Shown: positions 16,185 to 25,750, numbered from the stretch's first letter. The stretch is 64,000 nt of DNA from Caldicellulosiruptor morganii (GCF_026810225.1 NZ_CP113865.1:597001-661000), one strand, 5' to 3'. The notes: a model not told the origin generated them from the letters alone. Made by a program: numbers and translations.

Positions 16185-16475
16185 ATGAGCGATATAAAAA
16201 CTATTCAAGAAGATATCAGACACGAAGTTGGCATTGACTTAATATGCGGCCTCTTGGGTAAACTTACAAATATACTTATTAACATTAAAAACTCAGACAT
16301 CGAAGATAAAGAGCAGAAAATCGAAAAACTAAGAAAAATAAAGGCTGCCCTTGCAAAAGAAAGAGATGAAGCATACAGAGGAAATAAGGACACAATTGAA
16401 AGAGCTTACACCATATACGTCACACTTTTAGATTTAATTGCCGTAAACGAATCAAGTTTTATAGAGATCTTGTAA
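16185..16475 (+). CDS. Antitoxin-like small protein, copy 1 of a tandem pair
   Basis: A 96-residue acidic, helical protein (MSDIKTIQEDIRHEVGID at the start), first of two tandem copies that differ at only 14 positions. It sits immediately upstream of a zeta-toxin gene, which is the position of the epsilon/PezA antitoxin. I do not recognise the family by sequence, so its antitoxin role is inference from position, size and promoter order. No helix-turn-helix is evident, so it may neutralise by binding rather than by repression. Start ATG 16185 is well spaced from the ribosome site at 16169-16175; ATG 16179 is also possible. Confidence 0.7.
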   Translation: MSDIKTIQEDIRHEVGIDLICGLLGKLTNILINIKNSDIEDKEQKIEKLRKIKAALAKERDEAYRGNKDTIERAYTIYVTLLDLIAVNESSFIEIL

Positions 16476-16489
16476 GAGGAGGGATGAAA

Positions 16490-16780
16490 ATGAGCGATAT
16501 AAAAACTATTCAAGAAGATATCAGACACGAAGTTGGCATTGACTTAATATGCGGCCTCCTGGGTAAACTTACAAATATACTTATTAACATTGAAGACTCA
16601 GACATCGAAGATAAAGAGCAGAAAATCGAAAAACTTAATAAACTTTTGGATACTCTCTACAAAGAAAGATCTGAAGCATACAGAGGAAATAAGGACACAA
16701 TTGAAAGAGCTTACACTGTATACGTCACACTTTTAGATTTAATTGCCCTAGACGAATCAAAGTTTGTAGAAATCTTGTAA
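16490..16780 (+). CDS. Antitoxin-like small protein, copy 2 of a tandem pair
   Basis: A 96-residue near-copy of the gene just upstream. The first 34 residues are identical. Most changes fall in one block (residues about 50-62: NKLLDTLYKERSE versus RKIKAALAKERDE), and the ends differ by conservative swaps. The two ribosome sites and the first 100 bp of each gene are almost identical at DNA level, showing a recent duplication. The zeta-toxin reading frame begins 13 bp after the stop. Having two slightly different copies could allow one to keep binding the toxin or a relative after the other drifts. Confidence 0.7.
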   Translation: MSDIKTIQEDIRHEVGIDLICGLLGKLTNILINIEDSDIEDKEQKIEKLNKLLDTLYKERSEAYRGNKDTIERAYTVYVTLLDLIALDESKFVEIL

Positions 16781-16793
16781 GAGGGGGTTGACA

Positions 16794-17660
16794 ATGGACG
16801 AACTTATCTACAAGTTGGACGAAAAAACTCACAACGAAACTTTAGAAGAATTAAAAAATAAGCTTTATTCAGGTAAAACACCTGTAGCCAATCCTCAAAT
16901 AGTAATTCTTGGTGGGCAACCAGGTGCAGGAAAAAGTAAAATAATAACATTATCAGAAAACCAATTTTTTAAAGATGGCAATGTTGTAGTGATAAACGGT
17001 GACGATTTCAGGCACTATCACCCAAAAGCCGAAGAAATATTTTAAAGTCATGATAAGCTGTTTGCCAAATTGATAGATCCAGATGTGAGGGAATGGACAC
17101 GAAAAATCTTTGATGAAGCCATGAACAAAAAATTTAACATCATCTTCGAGGGAACTCTTAGAACACACCAAATCTGCGAAACAATGAAGAAGCTAAAACA
17201 ATTAGGTTATGAAATAACTCTGAGAATTCTTGCAGTGAATGAACTTATAAGCAGAGCTGCAATTTATTCAAGATATATAAAAAAATTTAAAGCTTCTGGG
17301 AAAAATGTAGCAAGATTTTCTGAAAAAAAGGCACATGATGAAGCGTACTCTGGAATGCTAAAAACAATAGAAATCATAGAGAAAGAAAAATTATGTGATA
17401 AATTAGAAGTTTTTAATAGAGACGGTCAGCTACTATTTAGCAGTGAACCAGATCCAAACAGAAGTTGTATACCAACAATAATCGAAGAGCGAAGCAGAAA
17501 ATGGAGTTTAGAAGAATATAAAGAATTCATTGAATGGACTAATGCAATAATAGAAAAGCTCAAGAAATACAATCTCAAAGAAGAATACGAAGGAGAAATT
17601 AAAGAGCTACAATCGAAAGCTAAAGAAATGTTGAATGAAAAAGACAGATCATCGATTTAA
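16794..17660 (+). pseudogene. Zeta toxin (PezT family), interrupted by an in-frame stop
   Basis: A zeta-toxin kinase reading frame of 288 codons that would be continuous except for TAA at 17043-17045 (codon 84). Before it come Walker A GGQPGAGKSK (about residues 43-52) and the zeta motif GDDFRHYHP. After it, in the same frame, come the helix DVREWTRKIFDEAM and the family motif IFEGTLRT. Zeta toxins phosphorylate UDP-N-acetylglucosamine and so poison cell-wall synthesis. The break separates the P-loop from the substrate-binding half, and the second half has no ribosome site, so the toxin is probably inactive. Sequencing error or stop readthrough cannot be excluded. Confidence 0.85.
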
Positions 17661-17735
17661 AAAAGCAAAAAACTGAAAACAAAACGAAAAAATAAAGAAA
17701 GTAGAATACAAAGTTTACGAAAATAAGTACAAATT

Positions 17736-17817
17736 AACCTAACAAAAACTCTACAAGAAAATCAGAATCAGAATTTTTTCAGTTTCTCACAGGTGTTTTT
17801 AGAGTTTTTGTTAGGTT
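17736..17817. repeat. Perfect 18-bp inverted repeat after the toxin gene
   Basis: AACCTAACAAAAACTCTA (17736-17753) and its exact complement (17800-17817) are separated by 46 bases. A T-rich tail follows the right arm. It could be a long-looped terminator for the toxin operon or the ends of a small decayed element. Confidence 0.75.
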
Positions 17818-18328
17818 ATTTTTTGTTATTTTAGCTATTTCATTTTTGAAATTGTTAGTTAATTGGTCGAACATAAAAAAATATACCCCTCTGAAACACT
17901 TTTGAAGCTTTTTATACATTGTTGAAAAGCCCAAATAAAAAAACATATCCTGCGTTAAAAATCATTTCTAAAATGCTTTTAAACTTTTGATAATTGTTAC
18001 ATAAAAATTTGACTAATTATTTTGTGCACAACCCGTCAAACTTTTTCTTTTATCCAGGTTTTGGTTTAGCTTTAAAGCAAGCAGTTGTAAAGTTTCAATA
18101 ATATCAATTTTTTCAACGATTTTATAAATTCAAGCTCAAAATTTTTATTTCATCATTTGACATCATTTTATAAGCATCTATTTTTTTACTTTTTTGCAAT
18201 AAAAATTTTTTTCCTACAAACTCTTGACACTATCCATCATCTTTATTTTCTTGATAATGAGATTTTTTTACTATAAAATAAAAAAGAGTAGCAAAAAGCT
18301 TTAAAAACTAAAGGAGATGAGATAAAGC
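17818..18328. other. AT-rich region without an intact gene
   Basis: No open frame with a ribosome site is visible on either strand. On the minus strand, short protein-like runs appear in different frames. One is about 18225-18120 (containing KKIDAYKMMSNDEIKIL), and another is about 18120-18010 (IVEKIDIIETLQLLALKLN). This would fit a gene decayed by frameshifts. A TTGACA at 18224-18229 and TATAAA at 18272-18277 are possible pieces of the gatC promoter, but no pair has good spacing. Confidence 0.4.
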
Positions 18329-18613
18329 ATGATAACAAAACAGGACGTTGAATATGTTGCAAACCTTGCAAGGCTAACTTTGACAGAAGAAGAGATAGAG
18401 AAGATGACAAAAGAGCTTGGTGCTATAATTGAATTTGCAAATAAGCTTTCAGAGCTGAACACTGAAGGGATTGAACCAACTGCACATGTTCTTAACCTTT
18501 ACAATGTTTTCAGAAACGATGAGGTAAAACCTTCATATCCGCGCGAAGAGATTTTGAAAAATGCTCCATCTCATGATGATGTATGCATAAAAGTTCCAAA
18601 GATAGTTGAGTAA
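18329..18613 (+). CDS. gatC: Asp-tRNA(Asn)/Glu-tRNA(Gln) amidotransferase subunit C
   Basis: A 94-residue GatC, the small clamp that holds GatA to GatB in the GatCAB amidotransferase. Typical features are the N-terminal DVEYVANLARLTLTEEE and the C-terminal proline-rich segment LNTEGIEPTAHV followed by NVFRNDEVKPS. GGAG at 18312-18315 gives the ribosome site. It is first of gatC-gatA-gatB; the 660-bp non-coding stretch before it holds its promoter. Confidence 0.97.
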   Translation: MITKQDVEYVANLARLTLTEEEIEKMTKELGAIIEFANKLSELNTEGIEPTAHVLNLYNVFRNDEVKPSYPREEILKNAPSHDDVCIKVPKIVE

Positions 18614-18639
18614 AACCTTAGAAGGAGGCAAAATTAAAA

Positions 18640-20100
18640 ATGCTATATAACTTAACCGCGCACGAAGCAATTGAACTTATAAAGAAAAAAGAGGTCACCT
18701 GCCAGGAGGTTGTCCAGAGCGTTATTGACAGGATTAAACAGGTTGAAGATAAAGTGAAGGCATATATAACAGTTACAGAAGAAGAGGCAATGGAGAGCGC
18801 AAAGAAGATTGATGAAAAGATATCAAAGGGCGAAGATGTTGGGGTGCTTTATGGTCTTCCAATTGCCTTAAAAGATAATCTTTGCACAAATAGGATAAAA
18901 ACAACCTGTGCATCAAAAATACTTTACAACTTTGTTCCGCCTTACGATGCAACAGTTGTGAAAAAGCTAAAAGAAAACCATATGACACTTTTGGGCAAGC
19001 TCAATATGGACGAGTTTGCAATGGGGTCATCCACAGAGAATTCTGCATTTCACACAACCAAAAATCCATGGGATTTGGAAAGGGTCCCGGGTGGCTCAAG
19101 CGGCGGCTCTGCAGCAGCTGTTGCTGCGGATGAGGCATTCTTTACACTTGGTTCGGACACAGGTGGTTCTATCAGGCAGCCTGCTTCGCTCTGCGGAGTT
19201 GTTGGTATGAAACCAACATATGGAAGAGTTTCTCGTTTTGGACTTGTTGCGTTTGCATCTTCTCTTGATCAGATAGGACCTTTAACAAAAGATGTTGAAG
19301 ATTGTGCTTTGGCTATGAACATCATCTGCGGACATGACCCATATGACGCGACATCAGCACCGGTTGACGTTCCGGATTTTACAAAAGCCCTGGTGAATGA
19401 TGTGAAAGGGTTAAAAATAGGTGTTCCAAAAGAGTATATGGAAAAAGGGATTAACCCGGAGGTAAAACAAGCAGTTGAGAAGGTTCTTGAGCTTTTGAAA
19501 ACTCTTGGGGCAGACTATGAAGAGTTTTCAATACCAATTGTGGAATATGCGCTCCCAACATACTATATAATTGCATCCTCTGAGGCAAGTTCAAACCTTG
19601 CGAGATACGATGGAATCAAATACGGGTATAGAACTCAAAACTATGAGGATTTAATAGATTTATACAAAAAGACAAGATCAGAGGGCTTTGGAGCTGAAGT
19701 AAAAAGAAGAGTTATGCTTGGCACATATGCGCTTTCAGCGGGGTATTATGATGCTTACTACAAGAAGGGCTTGCAGGTTAGAACCCTGATCAAGCGAGCA
19801 TTCGATGAAGCTTTCCAGAAGTATGATGTGATTGTAACACCAACAAGCCCAACAACAGCATTCAAAATTGGCGAAAGGGTAGCAAATCCGCTTGAGATGT
19901 ATATGTCTGATATATGCACAGTGCCTGTAAATATCGCAGGACTTCCTGCTATTTCTGTTCCATGCGGGTTTGACAGCAATGGTCTTCCGATAGGTCTTCA
20001 AATAATAGGGAAGGCATTTGATGAGGAAACTATCCTGAGGGTAGCATATACCTATGAGCAAAATAGCGGATACAGGAATCTGAAACCTGGGAATTTATAA
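18640..20100 (+). CDS. gatA: Asp-tRNA(Asn)/Glu-tRNA(Gln) amidotransferase subunit A
   Basis: A 486-residue amidase-signature protein that releases ammonia from glutamine for transamidation of mischarged tRNA. The Ser-cisSer-Lys triad is in place: Lys in IALKDNL (about residue 79), cis-Ser in [17 protein letters not shown] (about 150-170) and the nucleophile Ser in [16 protein letters not shown]. Full length for the family. AGGAGG at 18621-18626 precedes ATG 18640; it is 26 bp after gatC. Confidence 0.98.
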   Translation: MLYNLTAHEAIELIKKKEVTCQEVVQSVIDRIKQVEDKVKAYITVTEEEAMESAKKIDEKISKGEDVGVLYGLPIALKDNLCTNRIKTTCASKILYNFVPPYDATVVKKLKENHMTLLGKLNMDEFAMGSSTENSAFHTTKNPWDLERVPGGSSGGSAAAVAADEAFFTLGSDTGGSIRQPASLCGVVGMKPTYGRVSRFGLVAFASSLDQIGPLTKDVEDCALAMNIICGHDPYDATSAPVDVPDFTKALVNDVKGLKIGVPKEYMEKGINPEVKQAVEKVLELLKTLGADYEEFSIPIVEYALPTYYIIASSEASSNLARYDGIKYGYRTQNYEDLIDLYKKTRSEGFGAEVKRRVMLGTYALSAGYYDAYYKKGLQVRTLIKRAFDEAFQKYDVIVTPTSPTTAFKIGERVANPLEMYMSDICTVPVNIAGLPAISVPCGFDSNGLPIGLQIIGKAFDEETILRVAYTYEQNSGYRNLKPGNL

Positions 20101-20141
20101 ATTCCAAAATATAGTATATAATTCAAGAGGTGAAACTGAGG

Positions 20142-21584
20142 ATGGAATATGAAGTTGTGATTGGTCTGGAAGTTCATGCAGAGCTTGCAACAGAGTCAAA
20201 GATATTCTGCTCCTGCACAACAGAGTTTGGAGGAGAGCCGAACACTCACTGCTGCCCTATTTGCACAGGTATGCCGGGAGTTTTGCCGGTTCTGAACAAA
20301 AAGGCTGTGGAGTATGCTATAATGGCGGGGCTTGCAACAAATTGTGAGATTGCAAGATATAGCAAGCAGGATAGGAAAAATTATTTCTACCCTGACCTTC
20401 CAAAGGCTTATCAGATTTCGCAGTATGACTTGCCGCTTTGTTACAATGGCTACATTGACATTGAAGTAAATGGGCAGAAAAAGAGAATTGGAATAAAGAG
20501 GATTCACATTGAAGAGGATGCCGGGAAGCTTCTTCATGACCAGTGGGACGAAGGCAGCCTTGTTGACTTTAACAGATGTGGAGTTCCTTTGATAGAGATT
20601 GTTACAGAGCCGGATTTGCGCTCAAGTGAGGAGACGCGAATTTTCCTTGAAAAGCTAAAAGCAATTTTACAGTACACAGGTGTTTCTGATTGCAAGATGC
20701 AGGAAGGTTCGCTCAGAGTTGATGTCAATCTTTCTGTAAGACCAAAAGGCTCAAAGGAGTTTGGAACAAGGACCGAGATGAAAAATTTAAATTCATTCAG
20801 GTCGGTTGTCAGGGCGATTGAATACGAAGCAAAAAGGCAAATAGAGGTTTTGGAAAGTGGCGGTGCTGTCATTCAGGAGACAAGAAGATGGGATGAGGCA
20901 AAGGGAATAAGCCTTGCAATGAGGACAAAAGAGGAAGCGCATGACTATAGATACTTTCCCGAGCCCGACCTTCCACCTATCATTGTAGATGAGGGGTGGA
21001 TTGAGGAGATTAAAAAGAGAATTCCTGAGCTTCCTGACCAGAAAAAGGAGAGGTATGTAAAAGAATACGGGCTTCCTGAGTATGACGCCGGGGTTTTGAC
21101 ATCGTCAAAAGCAATAGCAAACTATTTCGAAGAGTGCATAAAGTATACTCAGAATATAAAGGCTGCAAGCAACTGGATGATGGGAGAGATCATGAGAGTC
21201 ATAAATGAAAGAGGACTGGAACCTGAAGAGATTGACAGTATAAAGATTAAACCAAATCAGCTTGCAAGTCTAATTAACCTTGTTGATAACAAAACAATTT
21301 CCAATACCATTGCAAAGCAGGTTTTTGAAGAAATGCTTGAAACAGGAAAAGATCCTGAGGTCATTGTAAAGGAAAAAGGGCTTGTTCAGATAACAGACAG
21401 GAACGCAATTTTGGAAGCGGTAAAGCAGGCAATAGCAGACAATCCAAAATCAGTAGAGGACTACAAAAATGGAAAGGAAAAGGCATTTGGATTTCTGGTA
21501 GGTCAGGTTATGAAGATAACAAAAGGCAAGGCTAATCCACAGCTTGTCAATGAAATTCTAAAAGAAGAGCTTGGGAAAATCTAA
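20142..21584 (+). CDS. gatB: Asp-tRNA(Asn)/Glu-tRNA(Gln) amidotransferase subunit B
   Basis: A 480-residue GatB, the kinase/transamidase subunit that activates the tRNA-bound Glu or Asp. It opens [15 protein letters not shown]. The zinc site is made by CSC and C-C-P-I-C (about residues 26-45), and the cradle includes [19 protein letters not shown]. The C-terminal YqeY-like tail domain is complete. I use ATG 20142, as in other GatB proteins, rather than the in-frame GTG at 20130. Last gene of gatCAB, with a strong terminator 13 bp after the stop. Confidence 0.98.
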   Translation: MEYEVVIGLEVHAELATESKIFCSCTTEFGGEPNTHCCPICTGMPGVLPVLNKKAVEYAIMAGLATNCEIARYSKQDRKNYFYPDLPKAYQISQYDLPLCYNGYIDIEVNGQKKRIGIKRIHIEEDAGKLLHDQWDEGSLVDFNRCGVPLIEIVTEPDLRSSEETRIFLEKLKAILQYTGVSDCKMQEGSLRVDVNLSVRPKGSKEFGTRTEMKNLNSFRSVVRAIEYEAKRQIEVLESGGAVIQETRRWDEAKGISLAMRTKEEAHDYRYFPEPDLPPIIVDEGWIEEIKKRIPELPDQKKERYVKEYGLPEYDAGVLTSSKAIANYFEECIKYTQNIKAASNWMMGEIMRVINERGLEPEEIDSIKIKPNQLASLINLVDNKTISNTIAKQVFEEMLETGKDPEVIVKEKGLVQITDRNAILEAVKQAIADNPKSVEDYKNGKEKAFGFLVGQVMKITKGKANPQLVNEILKEELGKI

Positions 21585-21597
21585 ACTCTGGGGATAA

Positions 21598-21640
21598 GGA
21601 GCTTTCTTTGCAAATATTTAAAAGAAAGCTCCCTCTTTTT
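21598..21640 (+). terminator. Terminator of gatCAB
   Basis: Perfect 12-bp stem GGAGCTTTCTTT (21598-21609) with AAAGAAAGCTCC (21621-21632), followed by a T run. Confidence 0.93.
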
Positions 21641-21662
21641 TAGATTTTTTGAAAAGGTGAGA

Positions 21663-22007
21663 ATGAAAGTGGAAGACAAAAAGTTTGGAATAGAGGAAGA
21701 AATCCTGGATAAGATTGTTGAAATTTTTAAGAAGTACAGGCAAGTAAGAAAAGCCTGTGTCTTTGGTTCAAGGGCAAGAGGAGACTATAAAAGAGGTTCT
21801 GACCTTGATTTATGTATTTGGCTTGAAGAGGGGTGTGAAAACCCGGTTTACAAAATTGAGGATGAGCTGGATGAACTTGATACAATATTGCTGTTTGATA
21901 TTGTTGCCTTTAACAGCATTACAAAAGAAAGTCTCAAAGAAAGTATTTTAAGAGAAGGAGTAATCATTTATGAGAGATTTGAAGAGATAATAGCTTCTGA
22001 GCTGTGA
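21663..22007 (+). CDS. MNT-type nucleotidyltransferase domain protein
   Basis: A small protein of about 114 residues with the minimal nucleotidyltransferase signature GSRARGDYKRGSDLDLCIW, giving the G-S and D-x-D metal-binding residues (about residues 40-58). A third acidic residue, Asp in LLFDIVAF, follows. Such proteins often pair with a HEPN partner as a toxin-antitoxin system in which the MNT protein adenylylates the HEPN toxin. No HEPN gene lies on either side here, so it stands alone. It is followed by 60-100 bp and then an M16 peptidase gene, which looks unrelated. Confidence 0.82.
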   Translation: MKVEDKKFGIEEEILDKIVEIFKKYRQVRKACVFGSRARGDYKRGSDLDLCIWLEEGCENPVYKIEDELDELDTILLFDIVAFNSITKESLKESILREGVIIYERFEEIIASEL

Positions 22008-22105
22008 AAATGCATCAAATTTGTTGATGTATTTGCAAAAAAAGGGTAAAATAAAGTTAAAAACATTTGCCTGAGCAAGTGTACTTTTTTGAGGAGATGA
22101 GGAAA

Positions 22106-23380
22106 GTGCAGAGGATAAATTCAAATAACAACTTTTATATGGCATTTTACGATGATAGATTCAAAACAAACAGAGTGGCAGTAGCATTTATTGACAGGCT
22201 GGAAAAAGGGAAAAATACCTTAAATGCTCTGTTTCCAATGGTTTTAATCAGGGGAAACAATAAGTATAAGAATATGAAAGAGATAAACAGGTTTTTGGAC
22301 AGTATGTATGGTGCATCTTTGAGTATTGACGTTGATAAAAAAGGTGATTTGCAAATAATCACATTTGGACTGAGCTTTTTAAACGATAGGTTTGTGGGCG
22401 AGAAGCTTTTTGAGAAGTGTCTGCAGTTTTTACATGATATAATATATGGACCGATAAAGTACGGTGGCGGTTTTGAAGAAGATGAAATAGAACAGGAGAA
22501 AAACAATCTCAAGCAGGAGATAGAAAGCAGGATAAACGATAAGGTGCAATACGCAATTGATAGATGTATAGAGATAATGTTTGAGGGACAAAGTTACGCG
22601 CTTTATGAAAAAGGCAGTGTTGAAGATCTGGCACATATAACAAAAGAAAAGCTTTACTCCCAGTACAAAGAGGTTGTTGAGAAAAAGCCAATGTATGTAA
22701 TGATTTATGGTGACTACAATGAGGAATATGCAATTTCCAGAGCGTTAGAAATATTCGGGCAAAAGGAAAGGGAAGACATCAGAAATGATTTTGCTATAAA
22801 CATTCCTTTTAACGGCACAAAATATATAACAGAAGAGCTGGAAGTGAATCAGGGCAAGATTTCAATCGGTATAAGGACAAACGTTGATACCACAACTTCT
22901 GATTACTACAGGCTTTTGATGTTAAATGGGATTTTGGGTGCATCGCCAAAGTCAAAGCTATTTGAAAATGTGCGTGAAAAAGCTTCGCTATGTTACTACG
23001 CATTCTCAAGGATAGACAGGTTTAAATCTGTCATGGTGATAAGCTCTGGTATAGAAGTAGAAAACTATGAGAAAGCTTTGAATCTTATATTGCAGCAGAT
23101 TGAAGATATTAAAAGCGGGAGCATTACAGATATTGAGTATGAAAGTGCTATAAACTATTACAAAACAGCGCTGATGGCTATTTATGACAGTCCCAAGGAT
23201 CTTCTGGGATTTTATTTCAACCAGGCTCTTGTAGGTGAGCTGGTAGAACCAAAAGATATTTTTGAAAAGATAAAAAGTGTAAAAATTTCTGATGTCATTG
23301 AGATTGCAAATAGATTTGAGCTTGACACAGTATATTTTTTAAGAAACAGAGGTGCAAATAACAATGGAGAGAATATATGA
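22106..23380 (+). CDS. yfmF: M16-family protein, inactive partner (YfmF/YmfF type)
   Basis: About 424 residues of insulinase/M16 fold without the zinc-binding HxxEH motif; the region where it should lie reads FLDSMYGASLSIDV. It is followed by a second M16 protein that does keep the motif, the order of the paired ymfF-ymfH genes of Bacillus. There they are linked to 5-aminopentanol modification of elongation factor P. Paired M16 proteins generally work as heterodimers with one catalytic and one substrate-binding partner. Start is uncertain: GTG 22106 has GAGGAG 9 bp upstream; ATG 22097 abuts the same site. Confidence 0.82.
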   Translation: MQRINSNNNFYMAFYDDRFKTNRVAVAFIDRLEKGKNTLNALFPMVLIRGNNKYKNMKEINRFLDSMYGASLSIDVDKKGDLQIITFGLSFLNDRFVGEKLFEKCLQFLHDIIYGPIKYGGGFEEDEIEQEKNNLKQEIESRINDKVQYAIDRCIEIMFEGQSYALYEKGSVEDLAHITKEKLYSQYKEVVEKKPMYVMIYGDYNEEYAISRALEIFGQKEREDIRNDFAINIPFNGTKYITEELEVNQGKISIGIRTNVDTTTSDYYRLLMLNGILGASPKSKLFENVREKASLCYYAFSRIDRFKSVMVISSGIEVENYEKALNLILQQIEDIKSGSITDIEYESAINYYKTALMAIYDSPKDLLGFYFNQALVGELVEPKDIFEKIKSVKISDVIEIANRFELDTVYFLRNRGANNNGENI

Positions 23381-24644
23381 TGACGTTTTGCATGAGGAGA
23401 TTTATATAAACTCATATCCGAACGGGCTTAAAGCTTTTGTGATTAAAAAGAAAAACTTCAGCAAAGCATTTGCAGGGTATGCCACAAAATATGGGTCTGT
23501 TGACAGCAAGTTTATCCACCCGCGGACAAATGAAGTAGTTGAAGTGCCGGACGGGATTGCACACTTTTTGGAACACAAACTATTTGAAGAGCAGGACGGG
23601 AATGTATTTGACAGGTTTGCAAAATTTGGTGCAATGGCAAATGCCTTTACTTCATTCAAGGAGACAGTTTACTACTTTATTTCAACCCAAAATTTTTATG
23701 AAAATTTTGAGATACTTCTTGATTTTGTGCAAAATCCGTTTTTTACAGATCAGAATGTTGAAAAAGAAAAGGGTATAATTGCGCAGGAAATCAGGATGTA
23801 CCAGGACAATCCAAATTGGAAGGTATATTTTAATCTTTTAAATGCCCTGTATGTCAGGCATCCTGTGAAGATTGACATAGCAGGTACACTTGAGAGTATC
23901 CAGAAGATAACAAAGGATGATCTCTACCTGTGCTACAATACCTTTTATCATCCCAGCAATATGATCATTGTTGTGTGTGGCGATGTTGACCCACAGAAGG
24001 TTTTTGAGGTGATTGAAAGGATGACAAAGACAAAGGAGTATCAGAGGCTAATTGAAAGAATCTATCCTGAAGAGCCCGACAGGGTAAATCAAAAAAGAGT
24101 GGAAGAGAAGCTTGCTATTTCAACACCCATTTTTTATATAGGCTTCAAGGATGTTGTTAATGATCTTCCACCGTATGACATGATGATGAAAGATATACAC
24201 ACACAAATCCTGGCTGAAATGCTTTTTGGAAAGTCTACAGACTTTTATGAGCAGCTTTATAATGAAGGTTTGATCAACCAGAATTTTGGATTTGAATACA
24301 GCTGTGAGCCTGAATATTCGTTTTTCATGATAGGTGGAGAAAGCAAAGACCCGGATAGAGTTTATGAAAGGATACTTGAGCATATAGAGGAAGTAAAAAA
24401 CAGAGGTATTTATAAGCAGGAGTTTGAAAGGGCTAAAAAGGTTGTGCTGGGAAGCCACCTGCGAAAGTTTGATAACCCTGAAAGGCTATCTGTTGAGTTT
24501 ATCTATAGCTATTTCAAGGGCGTGAATATATTTGAGTATGTAAAGGAGATAAATTCAGCATCGTTTGAAGGTTGCCAGAGCAGACTTAAAGACTTTTTTG
24601 ATAAAGATAAAAGCTGTATTTCTATAGTGTCCCCTGTAAAGTAA
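23364..24644 (+). CDS. yfmH: M16-family zinc metallopeptidase (YfmH/YmfH type)
   Basis: About 426 residues with the inverted zinc motif H-F-L-E-H (HFLEHKLFEEQDG, about residues 68-80) and the downstream glutamate in EKEKGIIAQEIRMYQDNP. The start, ATG 23364, lies 17 bp inside the end of the preceding M16 gene, so the two proteins are made together. The pair probably forms a heterodimer with this subunit catalytic. Known Bacillus homologues are annotated as EF-P modification-associated; the real substrate is not established. lgt follows directly. Confidence 0.87.
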   Translation: MERIYDDVLHEEIYINSYPNGLKAFVIKKKNFSKAFAGYATKYGSVDSKFIHPRTNEVVEVPDGIAHFLEHKLFEEQDGNVFDRFAKFGAMANAFTSFKETVYYFISTQNFYENFEILLDFVQNPFFTDQNVEKEKGIIAQEIRMYQDNPNWKVYFNLLNALYVRHPVKIDIAGTLESIQKITKDDLYLCYNTFYHPSNMIIVVCGDVDPQKVFEVIERMTKTKEYQRLIERIYPEEPDRVNQKRVEEKLAISTPIFYIGFKDVVNDLPPYDMMMKDIHTQILAEMLFGKSTDFYEQLYNEGLINQNFGFEYSCEPEYSFFMIGGESKDPDRVYERILEHIEEVKNRGIYKQEFERAKKVVLGSHLRKFDNPERLSVEFIYSYFKGVNIFEYVKEINSASFEGCQSRLKDFFDKDKSCISIVSPVK

Positions 24645-24669
24645 AAAATTGGTGGATGTGAAAAAGCAG

Positions 24670-25473
24670 ATGTTTGATAACAGTATAGTGTTCCCGGGAC
24701 TTCACCTTAAATTTGATTTTAGCCCGGTTGCTTTTAAAATATTTGGTCTTGAAATAAGATGGTATGGAATTATAATTGCAGTGGGCTTTCTTTGTGGTTT
24801 TCTTCTTTCAAACTATATTGCAAAGAAGGAGAATATTCAAACCGATGTTTTGCTTGACATTGCAATAATTGCAACCCCGGTTGCAATTGTATTTGCAAGG
24901 TTGTATTATGTGGTGTTTAATTTCAAAGAGTTCAGGGGAAATCTCGCAGCTATATTTGCCATACGTCAGGGCGGGCTTGCAATCTATGGTGCTGTGATAG
25001 GAGCTGTTATCAGCAGTTATGCATACTGCAGGGCAAAGAAACTTAATTTTTTAAAAATATGCGACACAGGTAGTTACGGTCTTATCCTGGGGCAGGCAAT
25101 TGGAAGATGGGGCAATTTTGCAAATCGCGAAGCTTATGGGTATGAAACAAAACTTCCCTGGCGTATGCAAATATACAGCTTTGAGGCAGGAAGGCGTATA
25201 GAAGTTCATCCCACCTTTCTGTATGAGTCAATATGGGATTTCATTGTACTTGCTGCTTTGATTTATTTGAGAAGATATAAGAGAAAAGACGGTGAGATTT
25301 TTGGATTTTACCTTATGTTGTACTCTGCCGGCAGGTTTTTTATTGAAGCCTTGAGATCAGATAGTCTAATGCTTGGCACAGTCAGAATATCGCAGGCTTT
25401 AGCGCTGATTTGTATTGTTGTTGGTCTGTTTTTAGTTTTAAAATCAAGGTTGAAGCATTTCGACAAAATATAG
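24670..25473 (+). CDS. lgt: Prolipoprotein diacylglyceryl transferase
   Basis: An integral membrane enzyme of about 267 residues that attaches diacylglycerol to the lipobox cysteine of prelipoproteins. Signatures are IRWYGIIIAVGF in the first span, the RQGGLAIYGAVIG loop, and GRWGNFANREAYG (about residues 148-160), the family hallmark. HPTFLYES then follows, with a C-terminal GRFFIEALRSDS. Seven hydrophobic segments fit the known topology. Start is uncertain: in-frame TTG 24649, GTG 24652 and GTG 24658 precede ATG 24670, and none has a good ribosome site. It probably relies on coupling to the M16 gene. Confidence 0.94.
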   Translation: MFDNSIVFPGLHLKFDFSPVAFKIFGLEIRWYGIIIAVGFLCGFLLSNYIAKKENIQTDVLLDIAIIATPVAIVFARLYYVVFNFKEFRGNLAAIFAIRQGGLAIYGAVIGAVISSYAYCRAKKLNFLKICDTGSYGLILGQAIGRWGNFANREAYGYETKLPWRMQIYSFEAGRRIEVHPTFLYESIWDFIVLAALIYLRRYKRKDGEIFGFYLMLYSAGRFFIEALRSDSLMLGTVRISQALALICIVVGLFLVLKSRLKHFDKI

Positions 25474-25510
25474 CAAAAAATTAGCACAATGTCTTTTTAG
25501 AGTATTTTTG

Positions 25511-25539
25511 TTGACAAAATGCGCATTTGGTTTTATAAT
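25511..25539 (+). promoter_or_regulatory. Consensus promoter of the Spo0E-like gene
   Basis: Perfect TTGACA (25511-25516), 17-bp spacer and perfect TATAAT (25534-25539). Confidence 0.85.
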
Positions 25540-25570
25540 TAAAATACAATCTCTGTAAGATGGTGGGAAT

Positions 25571-25750
25571 ATGATAACAGATAAAATAATGAAGCTAAGA
25601 GAAAAACTGGATGAGCTTATCAATAGTAATGCTGATTATGACGCTATATATCATGTGAGTATTGAGCTGGACAAGCTGATACTGGACTACTACAGGGAGC
25701 AGAATGAGCTGGTATTCAAGAAGCTGAAGCAGAAAGAGGGGAAGGTTTAG
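25571..25750 (+). CDS. Spo0E-like aspartyl-phosphate phosphatase
   Basis: A 59-residue helical-hairpin protein starting MITDKIMKLREKLDELI. The second helix carries the family signature S-I-E-L-D-K-L-I-L-D-Y (about residues 30-40), where Ser and Asp of SxxLD mark the phosphatase site. Spo0E proteins remove phosphate from Spo0A and so delay sporulation or other Spo0A-dependent programmes. It has its own consensus promoter and a strong terminator, so it is a single-gene unit just ahead of the mraZ division cluster. Confidence 0.85.
   Translation: MITDKIMKLREKLDELINSNADYDAIYHVSIELDKLILDYYREQNELVFKKLKQKEGKV

Larger units (their letters stand above)
16169..16780 (+). repeat. Tandem gene duplication (two units of about 305 bp)
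   Basis: Unit 1 (about 16169-16475) and unit 2 (about 16476-16780) match nearly base for base over the first 150 bp, including the ribosome site, and again over the GGAAATAAGGACACAATTGA segment. Confidence 0.9.

Noticed and set aside
21663-22007. MNT-HEPN toxin-antitoxin pair
   Set aside because: No HEPN-type gene lies on either side; only the nucleotidyltransferase can be supported.
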